Positions 34,461-46,163 of a DNA stretch of 64,000 nucleotides are shown here, one piece after another. The notes below the pieces were generated by a model. It saw only the letters and a list, made by a program, of their open reading frames with translations. It did no database searches and had not been told where the DNA came from. Every line of letters starts with the position of its first letter. Positions within the stretch are counted from its first letter, which is position 1. Origin of the DNA: Isoetes taiwanensis (taxonomy: Eukaryota > Streptophyta > Lycopodiopsida > Isoetales > Isoetaceae); contig JAJEKV010000028.1 in assembly GCA_021234155.1 (NCBI GenBank), forward strand, positions 3,928,567 through 3,992,566. The letters run 5' to 3'. A program made the position numbers and the translations under genes.

Positions 34461-35340
34461 AAACCATGTTGAAAAATAGAGGATAACTATTGTTTTCAAC
34501 CATAATATTTAAAATTAACTATACAATATTGGAATTACAGAAAGGATGTTATATTGAAGATTTTAGAATATAAGTAGGAAATAATCTGTTGCAAAGGAGA
34601 ACCGTTGAAAAATAATTTACTGTACTTTTCACTTATGGGATACAAATATTGGTGGTTGCTCAAATGAGATTTTGAACCTGTGCATCTGCTTGGCCATTAA
34701 AGGATATGCCAAGGTAATAGTTTTCCTGCAAAGTGTCTCCACAAAGATCCACATGCAAGCCTCCTCTCAATCTCTGGTGAGTCTTCTGGATATTGTAAAC
34801 GGCCAAGGTCTTGCCATCATCATGCAAGGATGGCATCATTCAAAATTCCAGGCCGCAAGAAGTATACTGAGAAAAACCAAGCCGCAAATACATCAACTCT
34901 GAGAAATTTCAGGCTGCAAGAAAACTGGGAAGCTACCTGTCAACTAGCAAAACAAGCAGCACATTTGTTTCAATCTGAGCCCAGGAGGAACCACGATCAT
35001 GACGTCTTCAGCATTTGAAAAAATTATTCACAAATAAACATAGTAGCAAAAAAAAGCCTGCATTCAGCTGTATGGAGGAGGGATTTGAGGTTGGAATGGT
35101 GGCAAGCCATCCAGCAGCACAAAAAGGTCTATTCTTACCCCGGAACATGTCTTCACATCTCTCTTCTTTCGTCGAGCAGAGCCATAGCTGGCAGAAGCTC
35201 CGCGGCAGGCGAAGTTTCGCCAGAGCGACTAAGCCAGAGAAATAGGGTCTTCGGTCAGAAGCAAAAGCAAGGAAGAGAAGCAAAGAAAGCAAGGCAGCGG
35301 GAAAGAAGAGGCCGAAAAGGAGAAAGAGCTGGTTAGGTGG
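34461..35340. other. Spacer between palindromic modules A and B
   Basis: No gene is recognised. A Lys/Arg/Glu-rich plus-strand frame near 35240-35336 is low complexity. It is not clear whether A and B are the two ends of one small retroelement. Confidence 0.35.
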
Positions 35341-35369
35341 TTCGAACAACACCGACCTGCAACAAGGCT

Positions 35370-35505
35370 GACCGCCAATTTACTGGCAACAACCAGTTTG
35401 AAGCAGTTTTTGGCATATTCCAGGTATATATTGACATATACCTGGAATATGCCAAAACCCCATATAAGCAAGGGTTTGCCCCCCTAGGGGCAACCCAAAA
35501 ATATC
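35370..35505. repeat. Palindromic TATA module, copy B
   Basis: This is the best preserved copy. 22-bp perfect arms (TTTTGGCATATTCCAGGTAT... and complement, 35407-35457) are followed by CATATAAGCAAGGG and a second small hairpin GGGTTTGCCCC...GGGGCAACCC. Confidence 0.88.
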
Positions 35506-35665
35506 TATTGAAAGAAATATCTTGTGAAATATGAAACAATAGAGCGTACGTTGACCTAGAGCATCCCGTGAATTTTCAAAAGTTTAGGTGCATTTCGTGA
35601 AAGCCGAAGAGCATTTAAGATTTTTTTTTCCCTCTTAAGCTCTTAACAAAAAATTCAGAGAATAG

Positions 35666-36450
35666 AAGGAAGGAAGGAAGGAAGGAAGTATATTTTTACG
35701 TCGCACCACAAAGGCAGCGTCACGAAGGACATGCGACCACAAGTACAAAGAAAACAAAAATACATTGCATGGGTCGGCTCGTGGAGCACCATGGCCCGGA
35801 TTAAAAACCCCACCGGGAAAAACCGCTGCCATGATGACCACGATCCAAAAGCTATGCTGCCGCAAAAAGCAACAAGCATACCTCCAACAAACGTAACTTC
35901 AACAAACGCCTCAGAACCGTAACCTCTTCACGCGACTAGGTGCCGAAGTAAAGGCGGACTCATGCACGCCAGCTTAAACCTCCATCCTCTCAATCAAAAC
36001 CAGGGGCAAATAGATGCTGATGCGTAGATCCCGTGCCGACCCCCGAGTAACTTCGATCAAACCACTAGACCATAAGAGCTGCCCTAAAACGGTAGAGTCC
36101 CAAAACCCCATAGCAACGATTCGGAGAAGGCGGACCGTGGAGGGCACCGCCGAAGCTTTAAACCAACGCGATCCAATAAGCCCAAGCGCCGTAAGTCCAG
36201 CGCCAGTGGAAGGCGGGCGTGGAAAACGCCGAGAAGTCGCCGGGAGGAGGTGCATCCCCCCTCCGACCCTACCATGGCGCCAAAGACCCCCGCTTCCATC
36301 GTGGTGCTCCCGGCCACCTGCATGCTCCGCGAGCGCCTTCGCCGCATGCAATCGGTGCTCGGTGCACCGAGGTCCGCCTCGTGACGCCATCCATCATCGC
36401 CAGGGCCTAGGCCATCCATCACCGCCAGAGAGGCTCAGTAAATGCCTGTG
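35666..36450 (-). mobile_element. LINE-like 3' fragment with (CTTC)n tail
   Basis: On the minus strand a GC-rich block is followed by TTTTTGTTTTCTTTGTACTT, a string resembling the LINE-like 3' region at 38280, and ends in a CTTC repeat (35668-35690). Non-LTR elements often end in such short repeats. Frames inside are GC artefacts or a shredded coding end, and no domain is recognised. Confidence 0.5.
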
Positions 36451-36459
36451 AGACACCCT

Positions 36460-36955
36460 CAGCGCCAAGCAATCCGTTGATATGTTTTCTCAATGGTGCA
36501 ATATTTTAAAAGAACTTTATATTGCAAAGTACATAAATGAGGTTTCTAAGCCCATGGTAAACACATTCTATGGAGTTATTCCCAGCCGCATAAGGCTTCG
36601 CAGAAAGAAGAGTGACAAACATTCTTCTTTACCAATTACATAAAATATAAAAGTCTACCCTCCATTGTATGAAACTGTTATTTTATTTTGCTTGGGAATA
36701 TAGGAACCCTTTGAACTTTGCAGCATAAATCATGCCATGAATCTATTCAACCAATCTGTTGTTCATGACATAATACTGCCATCTGGATGGCTACAATTAT
36801 GAGATGGTTTAATTCCACGGGCAAGGATAATCTGTGGGGTGCTATTAATATTCCCATTAGTAGTATATAAAATCATAAATGATCAGCCATTAACACATGC
36901 CCTTTGGACCACAATAATGCTTATACTTCTAAAGCTCATCTCTAAGCCATTTATT
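36460..36955. other. No recognised gene
   Basis: AT-rich sequence with no supported feature. Confidence 0.4.
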
Positions 36956-36969
36956 CTGAGGGCGGAAAT

Positions 36970-37377
36970 GTGGCCACATCTCTCACTATTTCTGTTGAGC
37001 GTTGGACACAGTTACTGCAGTTGCTGAAGGACTTCGTGCCACATTCAGCAAATCAGGGTGGTGAGGGTGGTGAGAATGCAGATGCTTTATATGCTTCCGT
37101 ACAGACATCTGACCCTGAGGCCGCCTCCCTCGTGAAAGGTATCGCTGAAATCTCTACACAGATTGAGGCAACACAGTGTGTTGATGCAGAGATTCAGACT
37201 GAGGCCGGACATTGTGTTGATGTAGAGATTCAGACTGAGGCCAGGCACTGTGTTGATGCAGAGACTCAGGTCTCACAATCCGACTTGCCACCATACAGGG
37301 TTCCTGCTAGCTCCCGGGCGTCTTCATCACAGGATGCCTCTATGATCGATACAATCACCCTTAATCATGGATTATAG
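36970..37377 (+). pseudogene. Unrecognised fragment with 14-residue repeats (possible LINE ORF1)
   Basis: The frame reads SLTISVERWTQLLQLLKDFV, then three tandem 42-bp units (CVDAEIQTEAGH-like, about 37172-37275), then a Ser-rich tail. It is followed by a 440-bp insertion and then an RNA-binding-like domain at 37885. It may therefore be the N-terminal part of the same LINE ORF1. That link is inferred. Confidence 0.4.
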
Positions 37378-37438
37378 GGGTTATAGAGACGGATGCGTAT
37401 GACGCATGATTTGGAGGTAGCAAGGAAATTTTTACTGA

Positions 37439-37882
37439 GACCGTGGATAGGTTCTATAATGCATAAAAAATTAAAATTCCTCGACGATAAAGTCAAAAAA
37501 TAATGATTTTTAATAAAAATAATGATTTAACGTATTAAAACCGTCACCACGGAAAAATTTCACAGCATCGCCGAAAGCTTCGCGGAAAGCGACGCTGAAA
37601 ATTTTTCGCAGACGCCGAACTTGAAAAACCGCTGCAGACGCAACGCTAAAAAAAAATCGCCAGACGCTTTCACGAAGCGTGACGCTGTTTCATCGTTTCG
37701 CATATACGCTGAAAAATTTTCGCAGACGCCACGTTGTTTTCGCCAGACGCCGAAAAATCTTCCGACGGGGATTTTTTTTGCCGCATTTTTTTTCGCTTTA
37801 TACGGCAAAATATGTGCCATATCATACAATTCATACGTATTCCATATAAAACGTACAACGTATTGAACCTATCCCTGACGGA
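37439..37882. mobile_element. Possible MITE-like insertion
   Basis: CCGTGGATAGGTTC near 37440 is mirrored by GAACCTATCCCTGACGG near 37864-37880. The interior is rich in CAGACGC / GACGCTG words and A or T runs. No clear target duplication was found. Confidence 0.4.
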
Positions 37883-37884
37883 GA

Positions 37885-38446
37885 CAATGCACGTTCCTGC
37901 TACTGGAATTGTGAGTGCTGCTCGGGTGGGAGCAACGCGTCCTAATCGGCCTCGTCACCTTCTTGTTCGCTTCCAGGATGCGTTGAGTCGGCTCCATATT
38001 CTTCAGCATGGCAACCACCTAAAGGGGACTGTGATTCTCAGATGTGAGGATCTTTCTCCAATATAGTTGTGCAAGCGTAGGGACGAACTCGAGAGTAAGG
38101 GAAGGCCAAAGATAAGAAATGGGCAGTTTATCGAGGAGGAGCAGCGATTATTCTAGACCACTGGCCTTCCAACCCGTGGATAGGTTATGTCTAGAATATC
38201 TCAATAGCACTAATATCCTTAGCATCCATGAGCATGTTCATCATATTTGTACTGGGGCTTTTTGCCCTCATGTTTTCTTTGGGCCTTCGCCTTTTGTTTT
38301 CTTTGTGGCTTTGTCCTTGGGTTTTGTTTGGGCTTGTGCCTTCTTTGCTCCGGCTGTTTGGGCTTCTGCCCCCTTTTCTTATATGGGTCCCATAACCCTG
38401 TGGGTTTTTGCGGACGATAAAAATTTATCTTTATCTTTATCTTTAT
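37885..38446 (+). mobile_element. LINE fragment: ORF1 RNA-binding-like domain and 3' end
   Basis: RVGATRPNRPRHLLVRFQDA, LHILQHGNHLKGTVI and CEDLSPI match the C-terminal RNA-binding pattern of LINE ORF1 proteins (Transposase_22-like: RPR-x-hhVRF, LKGT, EDLSP). The body then jumps to a T/G-rich 3' region and ends in repeated ATCTTT (38420-38446). It abuts the last captured PDI exon. A decayed relative is at 45345. Confidence 0.6.
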
Positions 38447-38449
38447 CTT

Positions 38450-40640
38450 CTCACCATTTGTGGAAGTTGACCTATGCTCATTAATGAATTCAATGTTCCT
38501 CTCTTTCGTTCGAACACCGCCATATGGGATTATTTCCTTGTTGGCAGAGAACATGTAAATTGTGGGAAAGCCTTGTACCTTAAACTCAGGAGGAACGTCA
38601 TTCTTGGTAGCATCCTGTAATATGATAGCAAAATAAAGGCATGAAAGTCAATTAAAATGAGAGCATGATATTATTAACTAGAAATAGGAGAATTTACCCA
38701 TAAATTCAAACCAAAATAATAACCTTAATTTTCCATACCACTAACCCTTTTGCCACTAATTTACAGCAATTTCCACTCAAAACAGCAATTCATGGGCGCA
38801 CCATTTTTGCAATCATTATTTGGGAGTCATCCTTAAAGTGTTCTGCAACCTCCCTGAGTGTGGGAGCCAACTTCTTGCAATGGCCACACCAAGGTGCATG
38901 GAACTCAAGCAGAACTGTAGCAAATCAAAGTAAAAAAATATTAATTTCAATTCATTTACTGAACAGGAAAATCAATATTGGCATTTAGATAAGAAAAGAA
39001 ACTGCATCTGAGACCAATCAAAACGGCCAGCATAATTATCTAACAGGTTACAGGAAGACTTCTTTCCAATGCTTTCAATTCCATCGGTTCATTCACTTGA
39101 AAAGTTGGAGCACAGAAAGCAACAAGTCTAATACATCGGCCCCAGGTATTTATTTTACTTCCTTTTCAAACTTCTCTGACAAACAATGTTGTTTATGCAG
39201 TGTAATCTATTTATGACTAGCTCTATTCTGTCCAGATCTATAAAGAGCAGAACTGCTGGCACGTTTAAAGTTGTCAAAATAGTTTTCAAGGGGGCTCTAC
39301 AAATGCTTACATTATGCTCTTCAAAGTGCTAAGGAAGGTATCTTTGAAACTCATCTGACTTTAGCTTCAAATATCTCTAGGTTAGAAGCATATAATACAA
39401 CTACACAATGTGAGCATTAGACGCACCATCTTTCCCAGACTTGAACACTTCATCCTCTATCGAGTTACACACAACAACTTTCACTGGTTCGTCATTCTTC
39501 AAAGGAACTGGCTCAGATAATACCCATTCTTTTGCTTTTCCATCCTGTATTGTTCAAGTAAAACAGGAGTCAGAAGAAGAGTAAAATAGTAATGCACCTT
39601 GGTTTGCATGACAAGTACCTACAAGGTAATCTTCAAAAGAGGTTTTCAACTCATTGATTCTCATATTCTCCAAAGCATATTTTTTATTTGTTGTGTCTTG
39701 AAACATAATAAAAGGGAACTTATCCACATGAACGCCAAAATGCTGCAAAATTAAAATTCACGATCAAATCCAAGCATGTAAGATGAGAACAGCAGTATTA
39801 AGAGGAAATTATACACGAAGAAGTCTCAATGAAGAAAACAACCTTCAAGACTTCTTTGTTATCCATAGCATCTATAAGAAGAAATCTTAAACCTTTTTCC
39901 CTCATTGGTGCAGCAAGCTCTGCATACAAAGCCTTAAACTCATCTGCTTGCTATCGTTGAAATTCAAGAACAAAAACACCTGTAATTAGCAAATACCAAT
40001 TTAAGAGACCCTTCTGATGAAAAGAATGCTAAATGCATGTGGAATGCATGCAGAATTGTTTGTTGCAAAACCCATGTTAAACTGATTAGAACCATATGGA
40101 CAGATTCTTGCTTGATGAGAAATGCTTTCAAGCCACTTAAACATGGCCCCATCATAAAGGTGGCAATAACAAGAACTATAACTGCATCATGATGGTAACT
40201 AGTATTATGCAAAGAAAGTAATGCCAAATTTCGACGAACACTATGGCAGCATCTGTAGCCAGTTATGAAAATGCACATGATACATCATTTTGATGACAAC
40301 ATAATATGACAGTTCAGATCCTAAAATTTGGAAAGAGCACTTACCTCTGGGTTCTTTTCGGCCGAACCAGCACGGTCACTCGTAGTTAATACTGCAGGTA
40401 GAGTACCCAAAAATGCCTTTGGAGATGCCAATGAGCTTCCATACAAAATTGGTTGACCATGAACAATTCCCTGAGCTATAAAATAACGAAGGAGCGACAG
40501 GTGATGGGGAGATTCCAGATCTTCCATCACCATAAGAAGCTCTCCCATGGGGACACCGCCCCCAATTAATAGACAACAGGTAATAGCCTGTCTTCTGAAT
40601 GCAGTGAAAACGTAACTGTACCCATGAGACGCCATGTCGC
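38450..40640 (-). pseudogene. Chimera of ELP4 and protein disulfide isomerase exons
   Basis: Reading the minus strand, 40640-40345 encodes an Elongator subunit 4 (PAXNEB)-like segment: GGGVPMGELLMVMEDLESPH, HLSLLRYFIAQGIVHGQPIL and FLGTLP. It ends at a GTAAGT donor. Five PDI exons follow with good splice sites: 39979-39844, 39742-39623 (HFGVHVDKFPFIMFQD), 39544-39427, 38914-38802 ([14 protein letters not shown], the a' active site) and 38614-about 38450 (VQGFPTIYMFSANKEIIPYG). PDI catalyses disulfide formation in the ER. The PDI N-terminal half is absent and the first PDI exon has a frameshift after NFNDS. Two unrelated genes joined by an intron is the hallmark of Helitron capture. Confidence 0.82.
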
Positions 40641-40849
40641 AGCAAAATGCACTTTATGTTGTTCTGCACGCCCACAATCCATGTGAAAATCTTATGACAG
40701 GTGATCGGCCACCAGGTTGCAAATCTCCTGGCTGATAAATTGGACTTGACAGAGATGCAGCCAATGCCGAACCAGGCCACATCAACATATATGTTCCTCC
40801 TGCAAGCATGAAGTCCAATGAGTGAAACAAACATTTTCAGACATAAAGG

Positions 40850-41560
40850 TAAGATTGACCCTTCAGGCCTGACTTGGATGCACTAGATAATAGAAAGAGC
40901 CTTTCAAAAATGCTGAATATTAGGGTACCGCTATTCTCAACCACACAGCATATATGCTCTTCATATGATTTATGAACTCTATATAGGCACAAAGGAGCCA
41001 GCCAACTGATATCTGATTCAGGAACTCAGTCAAACTGCATTTACTTGCCTTTAATTTGTAACTCATGCAACTCATCCAGATCGGTTGGTAATATGGTATC
41101 TACAGAGTAGACATTTAGATGAGATAGGCCAGATGACTAATTGCATGGGTCTGGTCTGTGCCATGAATCATACTTAGGACCACATCGATCAGCCCTTAAA
41201 AAGCTTTGCTAGTAATTACAGTCCCAAATTGCTAGTCCATTGAGCTACCAAAGTTCTTTCAAAATGACAACTTATCAACACAACGAAGCTCATGAATATT
41301 TAGCCGTTGAATTAGAGCTGTCATTGAGGCAAGTCAAGTGTTTGTTTTGGTTTGAATGACGAATAGCCAAACAAACAATACTGCATGTATCTACAACAAA
41401 TCCATCTTGAAAGGCAACAGATTCAGAAAATAAAGTGGGCATACCTGCAAGGATCCAAAGAAGAGTGAAATTGAAAAACAAATACTGCATGCAAATGGGA
41501 AGAAGCAGCATCCGTAGCCAGTTATCCCGGTTCAAACATCAGCCGCCCACAACGCCAGGT
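40850..41560. other. No recognised gene
   Basis: AT-rich sequence. A minus-strand frame near 41535-41440 is hydrophobic (LRMLLLPICMQYLFFNFTLL) but not assignable. Confidence 0.4.
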
Positions 41561-41695
41561 GACCGCCAGTTTACAGGCACGAACAGGTTTTGAGCAGTCA
41601 CCAGCATATCTTAGGTATATGCTGGAATATACCTAGGATATGCCACAAACTCACATAAACAAGGGTTTGCCCCCTAGGGGCAACCCAAAAAAAAT
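41560..41695. repeat. Palindromic TATA module, copy C
   Basis: TGACCGCCAGTTTACAGGCA, a diverged palindrome around GGTATATGCTGGAATATACC and GGGTTTGCCCCCTAGGGGCA align with copy B. The TATA word is changed to ACATAAAC. Confidence 0.8.
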
Positions 41696-42283
41696 ATGCC
41701 ATTTTGTTCGTTTTTTTGGTGTAGAACACGATGGGCTAAAAATCTAATCCAAAAAAGCATCATTTTGCTGCCATTTCGTCTGAAACGCTTCCGGGCTCTG
41801 TTCTGTGGCAGAGCCAGCAAGAACCACGGTTCCGGGCTCTGTTCCGGGCTCTCTTCTTCAAGAAATCGAAGTCAGCAAGAACCACGGTGCCATCACTGCC
41901 ATATGAAGCGTGGAAGCCAGCAAGAAAGAAGTCTGATATAATATGTATGCTCCATGCTTATGCAAATGCTTTGGTTTTTATTACTTAGACAGAAGCTTTG
42001 ATAACATCTTCAGATGGCTGTCTATAAAATAGATTGAAAACTAATTTGAATGCACAACATTGGCACTGGACTGAGCCCTTGCAACCAAACTTTCTTTTAC
42101 CTGTTGCCCTTGCAGCCAGACAGAACAGGACAGGCCAAACAGAACCTGCCATTCAGAAGTTTTAGTAGGTTAGAGTATGTATTTCTAAATTCTGATTGCA
42201 TATTTAGAATCAGCATTGTCAAATTAGTCAGGATCATGTTTTAAACTGTTAAAAATCTGATTTTTTTTTTTTTGGAAAAAAAT

Positions 42284-42364
42284 AACACGTTATTAGGTCC
42301 GCAGCTAACGACGTTATTTTAGCGTTAGTGTTAGCTAACGGCTAACTGCTAACGGCTAACTATG
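42284..42364. repeat. GCTAACGG-rich short repeat
   Basis: Words AACACGTTATTAGG and GTTAGCTAACGGCTAACTGC recur here. A similar stretch occurs in reverse orientation near 33090-33175. Both lie next to LRR fragments. Confidence 0.55.
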
Positions 42365-42384
42365 GTTTTCAGGTTATGGCAGTT

Positions 42385-42490
42385 CAAAATAGATTGTAGA
42401 ATATTTTCTTCAAACTTGTTGTCTTTTAGATCAGGATTTTCCAAACTCCCCAAAGCCCCAAGCAGATCAGGCAGAGGTCCAGCTGTGTTG
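42385..42490 (-). pseudogene. LRR receptor-like fragment
   Basis: The minus strand reads PLPDLLGALGSLENPDLKDN, then KFEENI. This matches one leucine-rich repeat (LP-x-LLG-x-L-x-SL-x-x-x-DL-x-x-NKF). It is a short relic. Confidence 0.6.
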
Positions 42491-42499
42491 GCAGTTGGA

Positions 42500-43040
42500 C
42501 ACTTTGCTGTGGCTTTGGGACCCGACCATGTAGAGGTCAGCTTTCATTCTGTGCAATCACATTCTCTGATTGTTGCACTGCATAGGGTCACTATGAAGAC
42601 ATCAAGGATTTTACTTTTCAACAAGTTGTGAACTGACAAGTTGCTCTGCGGGTTCATTTCTTTGAAGGATGGGAAGAATTATTGCTATATGTATCGAATT
42701 TTGTGGACTAATTTATACAACGGAGGCAACAATACCGGGTCTAGCTACACAAGCTTGTCATGTTGTTGTAGACCTCATCCATACCTTCGAACAGCCAGCC
42801 CATCAAGCAATTTATATCGCAAGGACTCTGCCTGAGCAATTGCATAGAGGCCGCGATTGTTGACTTTTTCTGCATAAAGTTCAACACTATTTTCTGGAAA
42901 ACTAAACCTCTGTTGCACTAGAGATGTTTCCCTGATTCTACGACCTTTTTCACCTGAGAAAAAGGCAAGATATTATGCTAGAAATTTTTTTTATTTTCTA
43001 TTAAAACACATTCTTATCTGTGATGCTAATGACACTTATG
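42500..43040. other. Coding-like but unassigned
   Basis: A plus-strand frame near 42715-42863 reads [20 protein letters not shown] and may be another captured exon. I cannot name it. Confidence 0.3.
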
Positions 43041-43053
43041 TATTCTGTTTCAG

Positions 43054-43559
43054 AGCGTGCTATGGTGTTCTTAGGTTCATCATGGAAAGCAATGCCAAGG
43101 GTTGTGAGGTGTGCTTGAGTTTTTAAGTTTTGTTGGTCCAATTGTTTATAATTGCATGCTGGCATTATGAATGACAAGCTACAATTACTTTTGTAGGTTA
43201 TGTTAGTGGTAAACTTAATGCACAGCGAGCAAAGTCTATGAAATTCAAGGATGGATACATGATATCATCAGGAATTCCTGTGAATGAGTATATTGACAGT
43301 GTTGTAAGATATGTTCTCTTGCGTCAGGTATGGACATCTTTTTCTGTGTGTTTTTTTGGAATTGGAGCTATACATATTGATTGAATTCTACAGGTGCGTC
43401 TTGGGGATTAAAGTTAAGATTATGTTGGACTGGGATCCTAAAGGCAAGCAGCTTCCAATGACTCCATTGCCCGACAATGTGACCATTCTTCAGCCTAAGG
43501 AGGAAGAGGAATTCGTTATGAAGCCAGCAATTGGAAAGGATGTTGAAGTAGTTGTTTAA
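43054..43559 (+). pseudogene. RPS3: Ribosomal protein uS3 (RPS3), last three exons
   Basis: Exon 43054-43108 reads [18 protein letters not shown] and ends at a GT donor. Exon 43197-43327 reads [20 protein letters not shown] and on to VLLRQ before GTATGG. Exon 43394-43559 reads [20 protein letters not shown] and ends with a stop. These are the C-terminal half of the cytosolic 40S protein that lines the mRNA entry channel. The N-terminal KH domain is absent, and one base is missing at the exon 2 join. Intron retention argues for DNA-level capture rather than a processed pseudogene. Confidence 0.9.
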
Positions 43560-45120
43560 GGAAGTTTTGTTGTATTTAGTTTTGGCTCTACCTTATATTG
43601 TACTTGCTCTGCTTTGCCCACTGCCTAGAAGTGATAGTCCATTAGAAATCCATACAGTTTAGAGTGCATTATTTTTTCTTACCTTCCATCCTTTCTATTG
43701 CTTGAACCAATCCTCAAACCTTTTAGAATTTTTACCATAATACCTTTCCATGTTGTGGTTCTCCAGTCTGTAATAACTTACCTATGAATCTTGTTTTATT
43801 GTCATTGTTGTTCAGACTGAATTATTGATTTAGTGATTTGCATGCAAACCATTTTACAAATATATGGATCAATAACTTTGAAGCCACCAAGAAAGTATTT
43901 TAGATCAATATAATATAGATAAGGAAGTCACAAGTCAAATCAAATGAGCAAACTACAAGATGGTCATAGGTAAAATACAGGTGTTCTTAGGTAAAGCTTG
44001 GAAATAAAGCGTTGCACTATTTCCAACAAATGTATGCGCATGGGGAGAACCCAGACAAGGTAGTTTTATGTTCAACAAAAGCTTTGTTGAGTAAAATATA
44101 ATTGCTGATGGCCTAGAAACATATGTTCTCATAGCCACAGTATATGCAAAATGTGAATTGTTGGATTAAGGGACGGTTCTTCAATATAGTGGACATATAA
44201 AAGATATGATGTGATTTTGTGGAATGCCATGATACTTGCATATGGCCATCTTGGCTTGATATGGCCACTTTTGTTAGTGTTCTTACTAGATATGCTTTGC
44301 TTTAGATCAGTGTAAAACAATTCATGCTTGTATTGTTGTTGGGGGTTTCGTATCATTATGTAGAAGTTCCGACTCAAACAACCAAATTGATATTTCCTTT
44401 GCTAATATATAATGTAAATCTAGGTAGTTGGAGAAACAAGATCTCTACTAAACGTCATCACTTTATTATTTTGGATGATAGAAGTTTATTATTTTAGGCC
44501 ATCGTAGGGATGTTCTCATGATCGTAACAAGATCTTTACCTTTTTTTTTGAGGGGGCAGGGGGGGGACTTCCATAGATTATTACTTTATTGCATTAGTAG
44601 GTGATCACAGATGTTTCTCTATTGACAATAAATACAACAATAATAACTCAAGCATAGATAATTTTCTGTGGTTTAAATAAGTAGGCAAAAACAAAATTTT
44701 AATATTTGCATTTGTTATTCTTGTGGATAAATGGCAAATAATTGATGCCTGGCATCACTCATTTTTGCAAACATGTGCACAAAATTCGTAAACCAAACGA
44801 TAATAAGATGGTATTACAAGAACAGTAACTTATATTATGACAACATGTTAATTAAATTTTAGCATAATCCTTGGAGTTTCATTTAAGTTGATTAACGCAC
44901 TTGTATAACTCTTGTGCTAAAGACACAACTTACAACTTGTAACTATAGTGCATGGAGGATAGATCCCAGCAAGAAAAATAAACGGTAGAATTTAGATCTT
45001 CAATGACTCACCATAAAATTTTTTCTAAGCAGAGCACTTTTTGGCGGTGGGGCATTGTGATTTTGCATATCAATAGAAAGGCTCATTGCACTTGAATTTG
45101 GAACAGCAAAAGTGCATTAT
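43560..45120. other. No recognised gene
   Basis: AT-rich sequence with many short homopolymer runs and no supported coding region. It may include the RPS3 3' flank and Helitron body. Confidence 0.45.
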
Positions 45121-45162
45121 TACTTTCAAACTTTGATATTCCTTTTTTTTTTTTTAAATTAT

Positions 45163-45202
45163 GCCCGACGAAAAGCCCAGCAACGCTGGGCACTTTTTCT
45201 AG
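45163..45202 (+). mobile_element. Helitron 3' terminus (plus strand)
   Basis: TTATGCCC is followed by the hairpin GCCCAGCAACGCTGGGC (45175-45191), then ACTTTTT and CTAG (45199-45202), then T. It is the same family as the ends at 5827 (minus) and 58793 (plus). Its matching 5' end was not found with confidence. Confidence 0.75.
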
Positions 45203-45344
45203 TTGTATAATATTTATACATGTTTAGATAGATAATAGGGATACATGAAATGGATTCACAGACAAATACAGATGCAACAATACATTTCTTAACCAACATA
45301 ATGCACATACAAATTTAGACGTATTTGTGGCACAGAGAGTTGGG

Positions 45345-45800
45345 GCACACAGACTGAATCGGCCATGCCATCTTCTAGTTCATTTCTCTGCAACACATTA
45401 CAGGTGATATGTCCTGAAGCATGGCAGTCATCTCAAGGGTACAAAGACAAACTTCTCCTACATGAAGATCTATCTCTAGTGCAGAGGAGCTCTGCAAGGT
45501 GTGACAGGCTAGACTTTAGAAATAGTGGGTAGTGTACAGGGGAGGATCAACTCTCATTTGCGACCAATGGCCTCAAAACCCCTGGTTGCATTGTCTTTAG
45601 CACCTCCAACATCATTAGCATTATTTCCATTCTTGTTTAGTCTCTATTGTTATTTTGTTTGCTGATGGGGCATAGTTCCCAAGTTTCAGTTAGGCATATG
45701 CCCTCTGCATGTACTGGTCCCATAACCGGATTGCATTCCCTTGGACGTTGAAAAACTCTTATCTTATCTTATCTCATCTTATCTTACCTTATCTTAACTT
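45345..45800 (+). mobile_element. Decayed LINE 3' fragment with TCTTA-type tail
   Basis: RVGAHRLNRPCHLLVHF and LKHGSHLKGT match the ORF1 piece at 37885. The sequence ends in repeated TTATC (about 45757-45800). Frames are broken. Confidence 0.6.
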
Positions 45801-45879
45801 AGGGATAATACCTCACCCGCAAACACTTAACAAAGTAAGAATTTTCGTACGATCATCTTGCGGTATTTTTCTGCACCTT

Positions 45880-46130
45880 AAGCATCCTCGCCCTAAACAT
45901 CCTAGAGAAGTGTTTTCCAGCAAAGGGAGGTCTTCAGTTTGTGAACCATGTTCTTGGAAGATCGCAGAAAGTCACAGCTATATTCTTGCAAGATCATGGA
46001 AAGTCATAACTATGTTCTTAGAAGATCATGGGAAGTATTTTCAGCGAAAGGAGGTCTTTCAGGTCATGAACCATATTCTTGAAAGATCATGTACAAATGC
46101 AACTCTTCGTGCAGCAGAATGCCAAAGGGC
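45880..46130. repeat. Short degenerate repeats
   Basis: TTCTTG(G/C/A)AAGATC recurs about five times at 40-60 bp spacing. Confidence 0.65.
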
Positions 46131-46163
46131 TTTTCAACATGATGATTTTGCTTCCGCATTGTA

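Noticed and set aside
35974-36451. Overlapping GC-rich frames on both strands as genes
   Set aside because: Open frames on both strands reflect high GC. No domain is seen and a LINE 3' fragment explains the block better.
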